The notes below the pieces were generated by a model that saw only the letters and a program-made list of their open reading frames with translations, was not told the origin of the DNA and made no database searches. A DNA stretch of 64,000 nt from the NCBI RefSeq assembly GCF_010548305.1, contig NZ_JAAGLV010000002.1, positions 124,001-188,000 on the forward strand, written 5' to 3'. The DNA is from Streptomyces sp. SID13031 (lineage in GTDB: Bacteria; Actinomycetota; Actinomycetes; Propionibacteriales; Kribbellaceae). Below, piece after piece: positions 9,464 to 17,021 of this stretch. Numbering within the stretch: the stretch's first letter is position 1; each line of letters starts with the position of its first letter. A program made the translations under genes and the position numbers.

Positions 9464-10123
9464 TCAGACCGTCAATCCCCGTCTGACAGTGATGTAGAAC
9501 GACGTCATGTCCTCGATCAGGGCTTCCACCTGGTCGGGGGCGTGGACGTCGGCGTCGAGCAGCCAGTCGGCGATCAGGTCGAACAAGCCGCCGATCAGTC
9601 CGATGGCGACCGCGTGGCGCAAGCGACGGTCCGGTTCGTCGGCCGGTTCCGGCTCGTCGTCCGGGTCGGGTGGGGTGTCGTACCGGTCCCAGATCTGTTC
9701 CATGAAGCCGGCCGCCCAGCGGCGATTGGTACGCCGTTGCCGCTCGACGGTCTTGGAGATGCCGCCGGCCTGACCGAAGGTGACGTTGGCGACCCGCGGA
9801 TCGTCCAGCAGGGCGTGCGCGAAGGCCGCGATGATGCCCGGGACCGCCTGGCGTTCGTTGCCCTCGGCCCGTGCCGCGACGGCCAGCATGTCGGCCATCA
9901 GGCGCTCCGAGGTGCGCTGCAGCAGCCCGACGTAGCAGTCCTCGCGGTTCTCGAAGACCTCATAGAAGCTCTTCGTGCCGACGTAGGCCGTACTGCAGAT
10001 CTGCTCGATCGAGGTGCCCAAGTACCCCTGCACGGCGATCAGGTCGAGCGCGGCGTCCAGGATCTGCTCCCGGCGCTCCGCCTTGCGCTGGTCAGCTGTC
10101 AGACCTCTGATCACTCGCCCCAT
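9464..10123 (-). CDS. TetR/AcrR-family transcriptional regulator
   Basis: A 219-aa regulator whose N-terminus (about residues 12-60) is a TetR helix-turn-helix: REQILDAALDLIAVQGYLGTSIEQI, then KSFYEVFENREDCYVGLL. The C-terminal ligand domain includes an acidic Pro/Asp/Glu-rich loop (PPDPDDEPEPADEPD). It is divergent from the secreted lipase gene, and a GTTACC-N14-GGTAAC palindrome lies immediately upstream, so it probably represses itself and perhaps the lipase. The ligand is unknown. Confidence 0.93.
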   Translation of the reverse strand: MGRVIRGLTADQRKAERREQILDAALDLIAVQGYLGTSIEQICSTAYVGTKSFYEVFENREDCYVGLLQRTSERLMADMLAVAARAEGNERQAVPGIIAAFAHALLDDPRVANVTFGQAGGISKTVERQRRTNRRWAAGFMEQIWDRYDTPPDPDDEPEPADEPDRRLRHAVAIGLIGGLFDLIADWLLDADVHAPDQVEALIEDMTSFYITVRRGLTV

Positions 10124-10131
10124 GGCGTGAC

Positions 10132-10157
10132 GTTACCCCCGGTTGGTAGTTGGTAAC
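10132..10157. promoter_or_regulatory. Putative TetR operator
   Basis: GTTACC (10132-10137) and GGTAAC (10152-10157) form an inverted repeat with a 14-bp spacer. The spacer and right arm also contain a tandem GTTGGTA duplication (10142-10155). It lies 9-34 bp upstream of the TetR start and about 105 bp upstream of the lipase start. Confidence 0.5.
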
Positions 10158-10261
10158 CAGTCGGCGCGTTATGAACACGAGCTCTTGTTCCTAACTCCGA
10201 GACGTGCTCCACTGTCGGTCATCCCGTCGTCACCGAACGACACTGCCCCTCGGGAGCCGTC

Positions 10262-11125
10262 ATGAGAAATGTTCTCCGGCGTACCGCAGCAAGCCTGGTG
10301 GCCGCTGCGCTGCTCGCCACAACCCTCACTGCCTCGGCGCAGGCCGCAGCGCCCCGCTCCGGGTTCGACAACTGGTCCTGCAAGCCCTCGGCCGCGCACC
10401 CGAACCCCCTCGTGCTGCTGCACGGTCTGGGTGGCAACGGGCCGGGCAACTACTCGTTCCTCGGCCCGTACCTCGCGGCGAAGGGCTACTGCGCCTTCAC
10501 CCTCACCTACGGCCAGGCGACGCCGCTCATCCCGGTCGGCGGCACGGTCTCGATCGTCCAGTCGTCGGCGCAGATCGAGGCGTTCGTCGACCGCGTCCGG
10601 TCGACCACCGGCGCCTCCAAGGTCGACATCGTCGGGCACTCCGAGGGCGCCTTCCAGAGCCTGTATGGCCCGAAGGTGCGCGGATACGCCGGCAAGGTCG
10701 GCAAGGTGGTCGCGCTCGCGCCGCCGACGCACGGTACGACGTTCGGCGGGCTGGTGAGCGTCGGCGACTATCTCGGGCTGCGGCTGCTCGTCGACCAGGT
10801 ACTACGGGAGTTCGGCTGCCCGGCCTGCGACGAGATCATCGTCGGTGGCTCGGAGGTGGCGAAACTGACGGCCGGCCCGATCGCGCAGGCCGGTGTGAAG
10901 TACACGGTGATCGCTTCTCGCTTCGATGCGCTGGTGACGCCGCATGAGACGTCCTTCGTCCGCGAGCCCGGGGTGAAGAACGAGTTCGTTCAGGACACCT
11001 GCCCGCTCGACCCGGTCGGGCATATCGGGCTGGCCTTCGACCCGACGGTCGCGCAGCTGGTCGCGAACGCCCTCGACCCCGCGCACACGTCGCGCGTGAT
11101 CTGCGGCTTCGGTCCGCCGCTCTAG
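10262..11125 (+). CDS. Secreted triacylglycerol lipase / alpha-beta hydrolase
   Basis: A 287-aa exported hydrolase. It has a signal peptide (MRNVLRRTAASLVAAALLATT, cut near AQAAA), an oxyanion segment LVLLHGLGGNG and the nucleophile elbow VGHSEGAFQS. The probable catalytic His is in GHIGLAFD close to the C-terminus, and the Asp is probably in SRFDALVTPHE. Pairs of cysteines (FGCPACDE and others) suggest disulfides. It resembles the Streptomyces LipA/EstA class-2 lipases. A GGGAG ribosome-binding site precedes ATG 10262, and a strong intrinsic terminator follows the stop. Confidence 0.93.
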   Translation: MRNVLRRTAASLVAAALLATTLTASAQAAAPRSGFDNWSCKPSAAHPNPLVLLHGLGGNGPGNYSFLGPYLAAKGYCAFTLTYGQATPLIPVGGTVSIVQSSAQIEAFVDRVRSTTGASKVDIVGHSEGAFQSLYGPKVRGYAGKVGKVVALAPPTHGTTFGGLVSVGDYLGLRLLVDQVLREFGCPACDEIIVGGSEVAKLTAGPIAQAGVKYTVIASRFDALVTPHETSFVREPGVKNEFVQDTCPLDPVGHIGLAFDPTVAQLVANALDPAHTSRVICGFGPPL

Positions 11126-11134
11126 ACCTGGGGG

Positions 11135-11181
11135 TGGCGCGGATGTCGGCAGCAGGGGAGCCGGCATCCGCGCCATTTTTT
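11135..11181 (+). terminator. Rho-independent terminator of the lipase gene
   Basis: A 15-bp stem, TGGCGCGGATGTCGG (11135-11149) with CCGGCATCCGCGCCA (11161-11175), containing one G-U pair. It has an 11-nt loop and is followed directly by six T (11176-11181). This is a canonical intrinsic terminator, unusual for such GC-rich DNA. Confidence 0.92.
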
Positions 11182-11390
11182 CAAGCTGAAGTCCGACGAG
11201 GGTGCGCGTATTGGTCAGGCTGGGCCGGCGGGCCGATCAGGAGGGCTGACCCGCAGGCCACGCAGATCCACTCGTCTGCCAGGTCGTCGGTGGGATGGTC
11301 ACCGGTTTGGACCAGTTCGAATGGCACGACGTCGTCGCACAGTACGCAGTACCGGGTGTCGTCGATCGGGCTGCGGCGTCGGGTACGCAT
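11181..11390 (-). CDS. Small zinc-ribbon protein
   Basis: A 69-aa protein with two CxxC knuckles, YCVLCDD (residues 14-20) and WICVACGSAL (about 41-50), spaced as in a zinc ribbon, flanked by basic and proline-rich ends. No family name is assigned. It is preceded by a perfect GGAGGTGGG ribosome-binding site 6 bp before the ATG, which is the main reason to accept so short a gene. That site lies within the 3' arm of a 14-bp perfect hairpin. The gene is downstream of, and co-directional with, the DUF2505 gene. Confidence 0.7.
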   Translation of the reverse strand: MRTRRRSPIDDTRYCVLCDDVVPFELVQTGDHPTDDLADEWICVACGSALLIGPPAQPDQYAHPRRTSA

Positions 11391-11394
11391 CAGA

Positions 11395-11440
11395 AACCCA
11401 CCTCCGATAGTCCTTTTCAGGTTGCCATCGGAGGTGGGTT
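11395..11440 (-). promoter_or_regulatory. Hairpin sequestering the ribosome-binding site of the zinc-ribbon gene
   Basis: AACCCACCTCCGAT (11395-11408) and ATCGGAGGTGGGTT (11427-11440) are perfect 14-bp inverted repeats around an 18-nt loop. In the minus-strand transcript the arm nearest the gene contains the Shine-Dalgarno GGAGG, leaving only 4 nt between the hairpin and the ATG (11390). Folding would block initiation. It could be a translational switch, or it may double as a terminator of the upstream gene. Confidence 0.7.
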
Positions 11441-11493
11441 CACCAGGTCAGCGACACGGTCTGCCGCAGAGGTAGTTGCCGTTCGGCGCAACG

Positions 11494-12003
11494 TCAGTTG
11501 GTGCCGTTGTGCCAGTCGCGGCCGAGGTCGTGCTCCTTCTGCAGCCCCTTGCGGATCGCGTCGACGACGAACGGCTCGATCTTCCGGCCGATCAGCGGCA
11601 CCGAGACCTTCACGTCGAGCTCGATCGCCTGCACCGTCTCGCCACCGGTCGAGGTGATCGTGGCGGTGCCCTTGAGCGTCACCGGCGTACCGGTGATCTC
11701 ACCCTTCACGTCGGCGTTCCGCGAGCCGTCTGCGTTCGCCGGGTGCCAGGTCTCGGTCTGCACGACGGTCAGCGTCCCACCGACGAACTTGCGCGCGATA
11801 TCCGGCACATCGTCGGCCGGCATCTCCCGCTGCACCCGCACGACGGTGTCAGCACCGGACTCGCTCACCTTGACGTCGTACGACAACGCCTTGGTCTTCT
11901 CGCAGGCCTGCTCGCGGAAGGTGGCATCGGTGACGATCGCGAAGACTTCCTCCGGGGTGGCGTCATAAGACGCCGACATCTTCAGCTCCATGCCGCACAT
12001 CAT
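11494..12003 (-). CDS. DUF2505-family SRPBCC-like protein
   Basis: A 169-aa soluble protein with the SRPBCC/START-like pattern: MELKMSASYDATPEEVFAIV, then a central TVVRVQREMPADDVPD and a C-terminal amphipathic helix (IEPFVVDAIRKGLQKEHD). It resembles the actinobacterial DUF2505 family, thought to bind hydrophobic ligands, with no known reaction. The start is uncertain: ATG 12003 (with a GGGTGG before it), 12000 or 11991 give the same fold; the longer open frame up to 12090 adds unrelated residues. Confidence 0.8.
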   Translation of the reverse strand: MMCGMELKMSASYDATPEEVFAIVTDATFREQACEKTKALSYDVKVSESGADTVVRVQREMPADDVPDIARKFVGGTLTVVQTETWHPANADGSRNADVKGEITGTPVTLKGTATITSTGGETVQAIELDVKVSVPLIGRKIEPFVVDAIRKGLQKEHDLGRDWHNGTN

Positions 12004-12147
12004 GGCATCCACCCGTACTACGCCACCCGCACCCGCCGCCGCGGTCGCCGTGACTAACTCAAGATATTGCGGATCAAATGTAAAAGTCACTGCCCTGCTC
12101 CCGAATGCGGTACGAATGAACGAGAACCACCGCCGCGAGCGGACGCG

Positions 12148-12990
12148 TCAGCTGGGCCAGGTCAGCCGGCCCGAGCGCAGCGCCGCGATGACACCTCCGT
12201 CGACGAGCAGGTCGGTCCCGGTGATGAAGCTGGACTCCGACCCGAGCAGGAAGGCCGCGGCCGATGCGATGTCGTCGGGCGTGCCGAGGCGGGCCGTCGC
12301 GGAGGCCTCGATCATCGCGCGCATCAGGTCGCCGCTTTCCGACCGCAGCTCCTGCTGCCCCATCGGGGTCGAGATGACGCCGGGGCTGATCGAGTTGATG
12401 CGGGCGCCGCGGTCGCCCCAGGTCGCGCTGGCGGCTTGGACCCGGAGGTGGTTGGCGCGCTTGGCGATCCCGTAGGCGATACCGGGGTGGCCGACCTGGT
12501 CCGCGTTGAGGAAGGGGAGTTCGAGCAGTTCGTGAGCGGGCGTGTTGGCAAGAGCGGCCTCCTGCTCCGAGGTGAGCGGCGCCAACTGTTGGTGGCCGGC
12601 CATGCTCGAGATGACCACCCCCGCGCCATCCGCCGCGACCACGCGGCCGAACTCTTCGAGGATCAAGGCGACACCGAGCAGGTCGACTGCGAGGATCGCC
12701 GGGGTCGGCGCCTGTGCGGGAGACAGGCCCGCAGTGTGCGCGACCTGGGTGACGCTGCCCAGCGCGGCGGCCGCCTCGGCGAGTTCCCTCACGGACTCGC
12801 CGGAGGCGACATCGACGCGGTGAGTGGTGATCTCGTGACCATCGCCGGTCAGCGCGTCGGCGGCCGCTTTGAGCGTCGTCTCGTCGAAATCGGCGAGCAG
12901 CACAGCCTTGCCCGCGCCCTGACGTCGGGCGATCGCACGACCCATGCCGCCGACGCCGATGACCACCAGAACATTCTTGTTTCTGTTCAT
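12148..12990 (-). CDS. SDR-family oxidoreductase
   Basis: A 280-aa short-chain dehydrogenase/reductase. The nucleotide-binding turn is VIGVGGMGRAIA (variant of TGxxxGxG), a DFDE segment suggests NAD(H) preference, and the catalytic pair is Y-x3-K in IAYGIAKRANH. The family end motif is ITGTDLLVDGGV. The substrate is unknown. Its gene is divergent from a TetR regulator, with a near-perfect operator in the 71-bp gap, so it is almost certainly that regulator's target. Confidence 0.92.
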   Translation of the reverse strand: MNRNKNVLVVIGVGGMGRAIARRQGAGKAVLLADFDETTLKAAADALTGDGHEITTHRVDVASGESVRELAEAAAALGSVTQVAHTAGLSPAQAPTPAILAVDLLGVALILEEFGRVVAADGAGVVISSMAGHQQLAPLTSEQEAALANTPAHELLELPFLNADQVGHPGIAYGIAKRANHLRVQAASATWGDRGARINSISPGVISTPMGQQELRSESGDLMRAMIEASATARLGTPDDIASAAAFLLGSESSFITGTDLLVDGGVIAALRSGRLTWPS

Positions 12991-13001
12991 GACTGATCCT
13001 C

Positions 13002-13028
13002 ACTTACGAGAATTTCTGTCTCGTAAGT
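13002..13028. promoter_or_regulatory. TetR operator between divergent SDR and TetR genes
   Basis: ACTTACGAGA (13002-13011), a 7-bp spacer, then TCTCGTAAGT (13019-13028) form a perfect 10-bp inverted repeat in the divergent promoter region. Size and location match operators of divergently arranged TetR regulators. Confidence 0.88.
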
Positions 13029-13061
13029 CGATAGTACGTCATCACGAACTAAGCTCGCCAT

Positions 13062-13670
13062 GTGGGCGGAGAGCGAACCGGACGGCCGCGCAGCGAGAGC
13101 GCGCACGCGGCCATCCTGCAGGCGGCTCGGGAACTGATCGTCGAGATCGGCTACGCGAAGCTGTCGATGGAGCGCGTCGCCACGCGGGCCGGCGTGGGCA
13201 AGCAGACCGTCTACCGCAGGTGGACCTCGAAGGCGGCGATGGTGGCCGACGTCGTCTTGGACAGGTTCGGTCCGGTCGACCCCGCGCTCCCGCCGTACAC
13301 CGATGACGTCGAGCGCGACCTGCGAAACTGGCTGCACCAGCAGGTCAGGTTTCTCAGCTCCCAGGAGAATGTCGCGCTGGCCCGCGCCCTGCTCGCCGCC
13401 GCGGCGGACCGCCTCGAGGACGCCGATGCTCTCTACCAGCAGATCAACAGACCGCACCGCGAGGAATTGGTGGAACGGCTGCGCGCCGCCGTCGAGAAGG
13501 GGCAACTCCGCGAGAACGCAGACCTCGACGCCGTGGCCGATGTCATAACCGGTGCCATCTCGTTTCCACTGCTGACCGGCTCGGCCGCAGCGCCGTCCAT
13601 CGAGAGAGCGGATGGCCTCCTCGACGTGATCATGTTCGGGGTGCGAGCCGAGGACGGCGACCAGTCGTAG
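13062..13670 (+). CDS. TetR/AcrR-family transcriptional regulator
   Basis: A 202-aa regulator with an N-terminal HTH (HAAILQAARELIVEIGYAKL, then VGKQTVYRRWTSKAAMV) and a C-terminal helical domain typical of TetR_C proteins. GTG 13062 is used; the ATG at 13060 is out of frame. It probably represses the divergent SDR gene through the palindrome at 13002-13028. Confidence 0.93.
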   Translation: MGGERTGRPRSESAHAAILQAARELIVEIGYAKLSMERVATRAGVGKQTVYRRWTSKAAMVADVVLDRFGPVDPALPPYTDDVERDLRNWLHQQVRFLSSQENVALARALLAAAADRLEDADALYQQINRPHREELVERLRAAVEKGQLRENADLDAVADVITGAISFPLLTGSAAAPSIERADGLLDVIMFGVRAEDGDQS

Positions 13671-13694
13671 TGGTCACCCCGCGTTGAAGACACG

Positions 13695-14046
13695 GAAGAC
13701 GTCACGAGAAGGTCGGGCGCCGTACGTCGGGCAACACCGCAGTACCAAAGGTTTGACGAAGTGCACTTCGATCTCGGGGGTGTCGCGTTGACCGGCAACA
13801 GGTAGCTGGCGAAGTCACCGTTGGCGAACCGGCCGTTGGGCTCGACGTCCAGCCGCCTCGTGCAAGCCTGCGGACACGCCCCAGATCATGCCGCCGGAAA
13901 GCTGACTGCGCGCGAGTTGCTCGTTGACGATCCGGCCCGCATCGAACACGCCGAGCATCCGCGATACCCGCGCCTCCCGCGTCAGCCGGTGCGCCCAGAC
14001 CTCGACGAACTGGGCGCCCAAGGAACTGAACGAGCGCTTGGTCAGT
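13695..14046 (-). pseudogene. Decayed xanthine-dehydrogenase-type molybdopterin subunit, C-terminal remnant
   Basis: Reading the minus strand in three successive frames gives one recognisable protein. First comes SSLGAQFVEVWAHRLTREAR with SRMLGVFDAGRIVNEQLARS and GGMIWGVSAGLHEA, then EPNGRFANGDFASYLLPVN, then DTPEIEVHFVKP. Together these follow the C-terminal region of the large molybdenum-cofactor subunit of xanthine-dehydrogenase-family enzymes. At least two frameshifts (near 13870 and 13790) and the absence of the rest of the gene show it is dead. Confidence 0.6.
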
Positions 14047-14060
14047 CCTCACCGGGTTGT

Positions 14061-14089
14061 TTGACAGAGGCGCGACGGCGTTCTATCGT
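14061..14089 (+). promoter_or_regulatory. Sigma-70-type promoter of the catabolic operon
   Basis: TTGACA (14061-14066), a 17-bp spacer, then TATCGT (14084-14089). The -35 is a perfect consensus and the spacing ideal. It lies 67 bp before the acyl-CoA synthetase start. Confidence 0.75.
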
Positions 14090-14094
14090 CGATA

Positions 14095-14115
14095 TTCAGA
14101 CGGATATCGTCTGAA
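14095..14115. promoter_or_regulatory. Palindromic operator at the catabolic promoter
   Basis: TTCAGACG (14095-14102), GATAT, CGTCTGAA (14108-14115): a perfect 8-bp inverted repeat with a 5-bp centre. It covers the expected transcription start just downstream of the -10, an ideal repressor site. The TetR gene at the far end of the operon is the likely ligand-responsive repressor (inferred). Confidence 0.75.
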
Positions 14116-14155
14116 AAGTTTGATTGGTCTTCTCCCAGCGTCGAGAGAGAGTCGG

Positions 14156-15721
14156 ATGGACGCGATCGGTCGTTCCGCAGCACCTGCCGACCTGGCAAGT
14201 GTCGGCGTCCATGTCCTCGCAGCGGCCGAGCCTGACCGTCGGGCGATCATCACGCCGACCGGTGAGGTCGTGACGTATGGGCAGCTCGCCGCTCAGGCCA
14301 ACCGTGTCGCGCGGGCGTTGCAGTCGCTTGGCTTGACCGCCGGTGACGTTGTCGCCGCCGCAGTACACAACGGGCGTGAGTTCGTCGAGCTCGTCATCGC
14401 GACGGCTCAGGTCGGGATGTACCTGGTGCCCATCAACACCCGGCTCACGCCGCCCGAGAAGAACTACATCGTCAACGACAGCGGGGCCAAGGTCCTCGTC
14501 GCCGACGCGGAGTACGTGACCGGCATCGATGCCGGTGTCCTCGTCGCGCGTTTCATCGTCGATGGCGCAGCCACGGGATGGCGGCCCTATGCCGAGCTCG
14601 GCTCTGGCGAGTCCGCAGACCTGCCGGAGCGGCGGACCGTGGGTACGATCATGGGCTATACCTCGGGAACCACCGGGCGCCCCAAGGGTGTCAAGCGGAC
14701 CCTGCCCCCGATCGACCCGGAGGAGGGGATACGGCGATCGGTCGTACCCGCGATCGCCGCCTACGGCATGGCGCCCGGAGAAGGCGTGCACCTCGTCTGC
14801 TCGCCGCTGTACCACGCGGCCCCAGCGGGCCACGCGCTGACGTTTCTCCACGCCGGGCACATGCTCCTCATCCACCGGCGGTTCGACGCGGAACAGACGC
14901 TGCGCGCGATCGAACAGCACGGCGTGACCAGCAGCCACATGGTGCCGACCCACTTTCATCGACTGCTTCAACTGCCGCCCGAAACCCGTGCCCGCCATGA
15001 CGTTTCGAGTCTGCGATTGCTGGTGCACGCCGGGGCGCCGTGCCCGGTCGAGATCAAGCGGCAGATGATCGACTGGGTCGGACCGATCGTGTGGGAGTAC
15101 CTCGGGGCGACCGAGGGCCTGGTGTCCCGGGTCAGTCCCGACGAGTGGTTGGCCAAGCCCGGCACCGTAGGCCGTCCCGCCACGGGCGTGACGGTCAGGA
15201 TCCTCGACGATGAGGGCCGCGAGCAGCCCGCGGGCGAGGTTGGCACGATCTACTTCGGACAGACAGGTCAGGCGCCCGCGTTCGAGTACCACAACGATCC
15301 GGACAAGACCGCCGCCAACCGTGTCGATGGCCTCGTGACCATCGGCGACATCGGCTATCTCGACGGCGACGGCTATCTGTTCTTGTTGGACCGGCGGACT
15401 GATCTGATCGTGTCCGGCGGCGTGAACATCTATCCGGCCGAGATCGAGCAGACGCTGATCCTTCATCCGGCTGTCCAGGACGTCGCGGTCATCGGGGTGC
15501 CCGACCCGGAATGGGGCCAGAGCGTGCTCGCCGTCGTCCAGCCTGTCGAAGGAGCGGCGCCAGGTCCGGACCTCGCCGCTGAACTGCGGGCCTTCAGCGA
15601 CCACCGGCTCGCCTCGTTCAAACAGCCACGCCGCATCGAGTTCGTGTCCGAGTTCCCGCGGACGGAATCCGGGAAGTTGCAGCGCCGCGTTCTGCGCGAC
15701 GCCTATCAGGGAGGTAGATGA
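14156..15721 (+). CDS. Acyl-CoA synthetase (AMP-dependent ligase)
   Basis: A 521-aa member of the ANL superfamily that activates a carboxylic acid through an acyl-adenylate to its CoA thioester. Visible motifs are MGYTSGTTGRPKGVKR (AMP-binding P-loop), the EYLGATEG adenine motif, GDIGYLDGDGYL, RRTDLIVSGGVNIYPAEIE and the catalytic Lys region RTESGKLQRRVLRD. It begins at ATG 14156 behind a GAGAGAG ribosome-binding site. It is the first gene of the P450 operon and probably activates the acid produced by the alcohol and aldehyde dehydrogenases downstream. Substrate specificity cannot be read from the sequence. Confidence 0.94.
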   Translation: MDAIGRSAAPADLASVGVHVLAAAEPDRRAIITPTGEVVTYGQLAAQANRVARALQSLGLTAGDVVAAAVHNGREFVELVIATAQVGMYLVPINTRLTPPEKNYIVNDSGAKVLVADAEYVTGIDAGVLVARFIVDGAATGWRPYAELGSGESADLPERRTVGTIMGYTSGTTGRPKGVKRTLPPIDPEEGIRRSVVPAIAAYGMAPGEGVHLVCSPLYHAAPAGHALTFLHAGHMLLIHRRFDAEQTLRAIEQHGVTSSHMVPTHFHRLLQLPPETRARHDVSSLRLLVHAGAPCPVEIKRQMIDWVGPIVWEYLGATEGLVSRVSPDEWLAKPGTVGRPATGVTVRILDDEGREQPAGEVGTIYFGQTGQAPAFEYHNDPDKTAANRVDGLVTIGDIGYLDGDGYLFLLDRRTDLIVSGGVNIYPAEIEQTLILHPAVQDVAVIGVPDPEWGQSVLAVVQPVEGAAPGPDLAAELRAFSDHRLASFKQPRRIEFVSEFPRTESGKLQRRVLRDAYQGGR

Positions 15722-15927
15722 TGCGCGTAATTATCGAACGCGACCGCTGTGTCGCATCTGGACAGTGTGTGATGTTGGCCCCGACGGTCTTCGACCAGGA
15801 CGATGACGGCATCGTGGTCTTGCTCGAGGCCCATCCTGACGAGGGGGAGAAGGCCGGGGTCGAGCAGTCGATCCGGGTCTGCCCGTCGTTGGCGATCTCG
15901 TCGGCCGAAGAGGTCGCGCGCGGATGA
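15721..15927 (+). CDS. [3Fe-4S] ferredoxin, P450 redox partner
   Basis: A 68-aa ferredoxin with three cluster cysteines, C10 and C16 in RCVASGQC and C54 in VCPSLAIS, the arrangement of actinobacterial 3Fe-4S ferredoxins that feed cytochromes P450. The start at 15721 overlaps the ligase stop (TGATG) and has 6-bp spacing from GGGAGG; ATG 15718 is the alternative. It shares the operon with the P450 and a ferredoxin reductase, giving a complete electron chain. Confidence 0.94.
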   Translation: MRVIIERDRCVASGQCVMLAPTVFDQDDDGIVVLLEAHPDEGEKAGVEQSIRVCPSLAISSAEEVARG

Positions 15928-17021
15928 GAACACAGGCAGCAGTGCTGCGAACGGCGCATGGGCCGTTCACCACGGAGACCGTGGATCTCACCGGCCCTGG
16001 CCCGGGCGAAGTACTCGTCAGGGTGGCCGGCGTCGGCATGTGCCACACCGATCTGCTTGCGCGGCATGGCGCGCCAGTGACCCGCCCGATGGTTTTCGGG
16101 CACGAGGGCGCCGGTGTCGTGGAAGCTGTTGGTGCGGGCGTACGGACGGTGGTCCCGGGGGACCATGTCGTGCTGAGTTTCGATTCCTGTGGCTGGTGTC
16201 GCCGGTGTCTCACCGGTGATCCCGCGTACTGCGTCGAGTTCAACTCACGCAATCTGTCCGGGGTCCGCGCCGACGGATCGACCCCGATGCTCGATGTGTC
16301 CGGTGATCTGGTGTCGGCTCGCTGGTTCGGGCAGTCCTCGTTCGCCACTCACGCGATCGCGACCGAACGGAATGTTGTCGTCGTTGACCGGTCGTTGCCG
16401 TTGACGATGCTCGGTCCGTTGGGCTGCGGCATTCAGACCGGAGCCGGTTCGGTGCTGCTCGCGCTGAAGGTCCGGCCAGGATCGAGTATCGCGGTGTTCG
16501 GAACCGGCGCTGTCGGGCTGGCCGCCGTGATGGCGGCCCGCGTCGCGGGGGCAAGCGAGATCATCGCGGTCGACCTGCACGCTGGACGCCGGCAGTTGGC
16601 GCTCGAACTCGGGGCGACGCGGGCGATCGACGGTGCCGACCCGGACATCGCGGCCCAGATCGTCGGGTGGACCGGCGGGGCCGAGTTCGCCTTCGACACG
16701 ACCGGGGTTTCCTCGGTCATCGCCACTGCGCTCGGGTCGATCCGCGAGCGCGGCGTGTGCGGCCTGGTCGGTGTGGGTGGAGACATCCTGCTGCCTGGCG
16801 GGGCACTGGGTGGCGGACGCGTGCTCACGTACCTGATGGAGGGTGACGCGGTCCCACAGCAGTTCATTCCGCAGCTCATCGGGTTGTGGCAGCGAGGCAG
16901 GTTCCCGTTCGACGAACTCATCCGCACCTACCCGCTCGATGCGATCAACGACGCCGAGCGGGACATGGCCAGCGGCGAGACGGTCAAGCCCGTCCTGATC
17001 CCGGACGGAGCGCAAGGATGA
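15924..17021 (+). CDS. Zinc-dependent alcohol dehydrogenase (aryl/terpenoid-type)
   Basis: A 365-aa medium-chain dehydrogenase. The catalytic zinc ligands are visible in GMCHTD, GHEGAG and PLGCGIQTG. The structural zinc loop is SCGWCRRCLTGDPAYC, and the NAD-binding motif is VFGTGAVGLAAV followed by an acidic residue (VDLH). It resembles aryl-alcohol and geraniol-type dehydrogenases. It would oxidise the P450-derived alcohol to the aldehyde. It overlaps the ferredoxin gene by ATGA, and its own stop overlaps the reductase start the same way. Confidence 0.94.
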   Translation: MRTQAAVLRTAHGPFTTETVDLTGPGPGEVLVRVAGVGMCHTDLLARHGAPVTRPMVFGHEGAGVVEAVGAGVRTVVPGDHVVLSFDSCGWCRRCLTGDPAYCVEFNSRNLSGVRADGSTPMLDVSGDLVSARWFGQSSFATHAIATERNVVVVDRSLPLTMLGPLGCGIQTGAGSVLLALKVRPGSSIAVFGTGAVGLAAVMAARVAGASEIIAVDLHAGRRQLALELGATRAIDGADPDIAAQIVGWTGGAEFAFDTTGVSSVIATALGSIRERGVCGLVGVGGDILLPGGALGGGRVLTYLMEGDAVPQQFIPQLIGLWQRGRFPFDELIRTYPLDAINDAERDMASGETVKPVLIPDGAQG

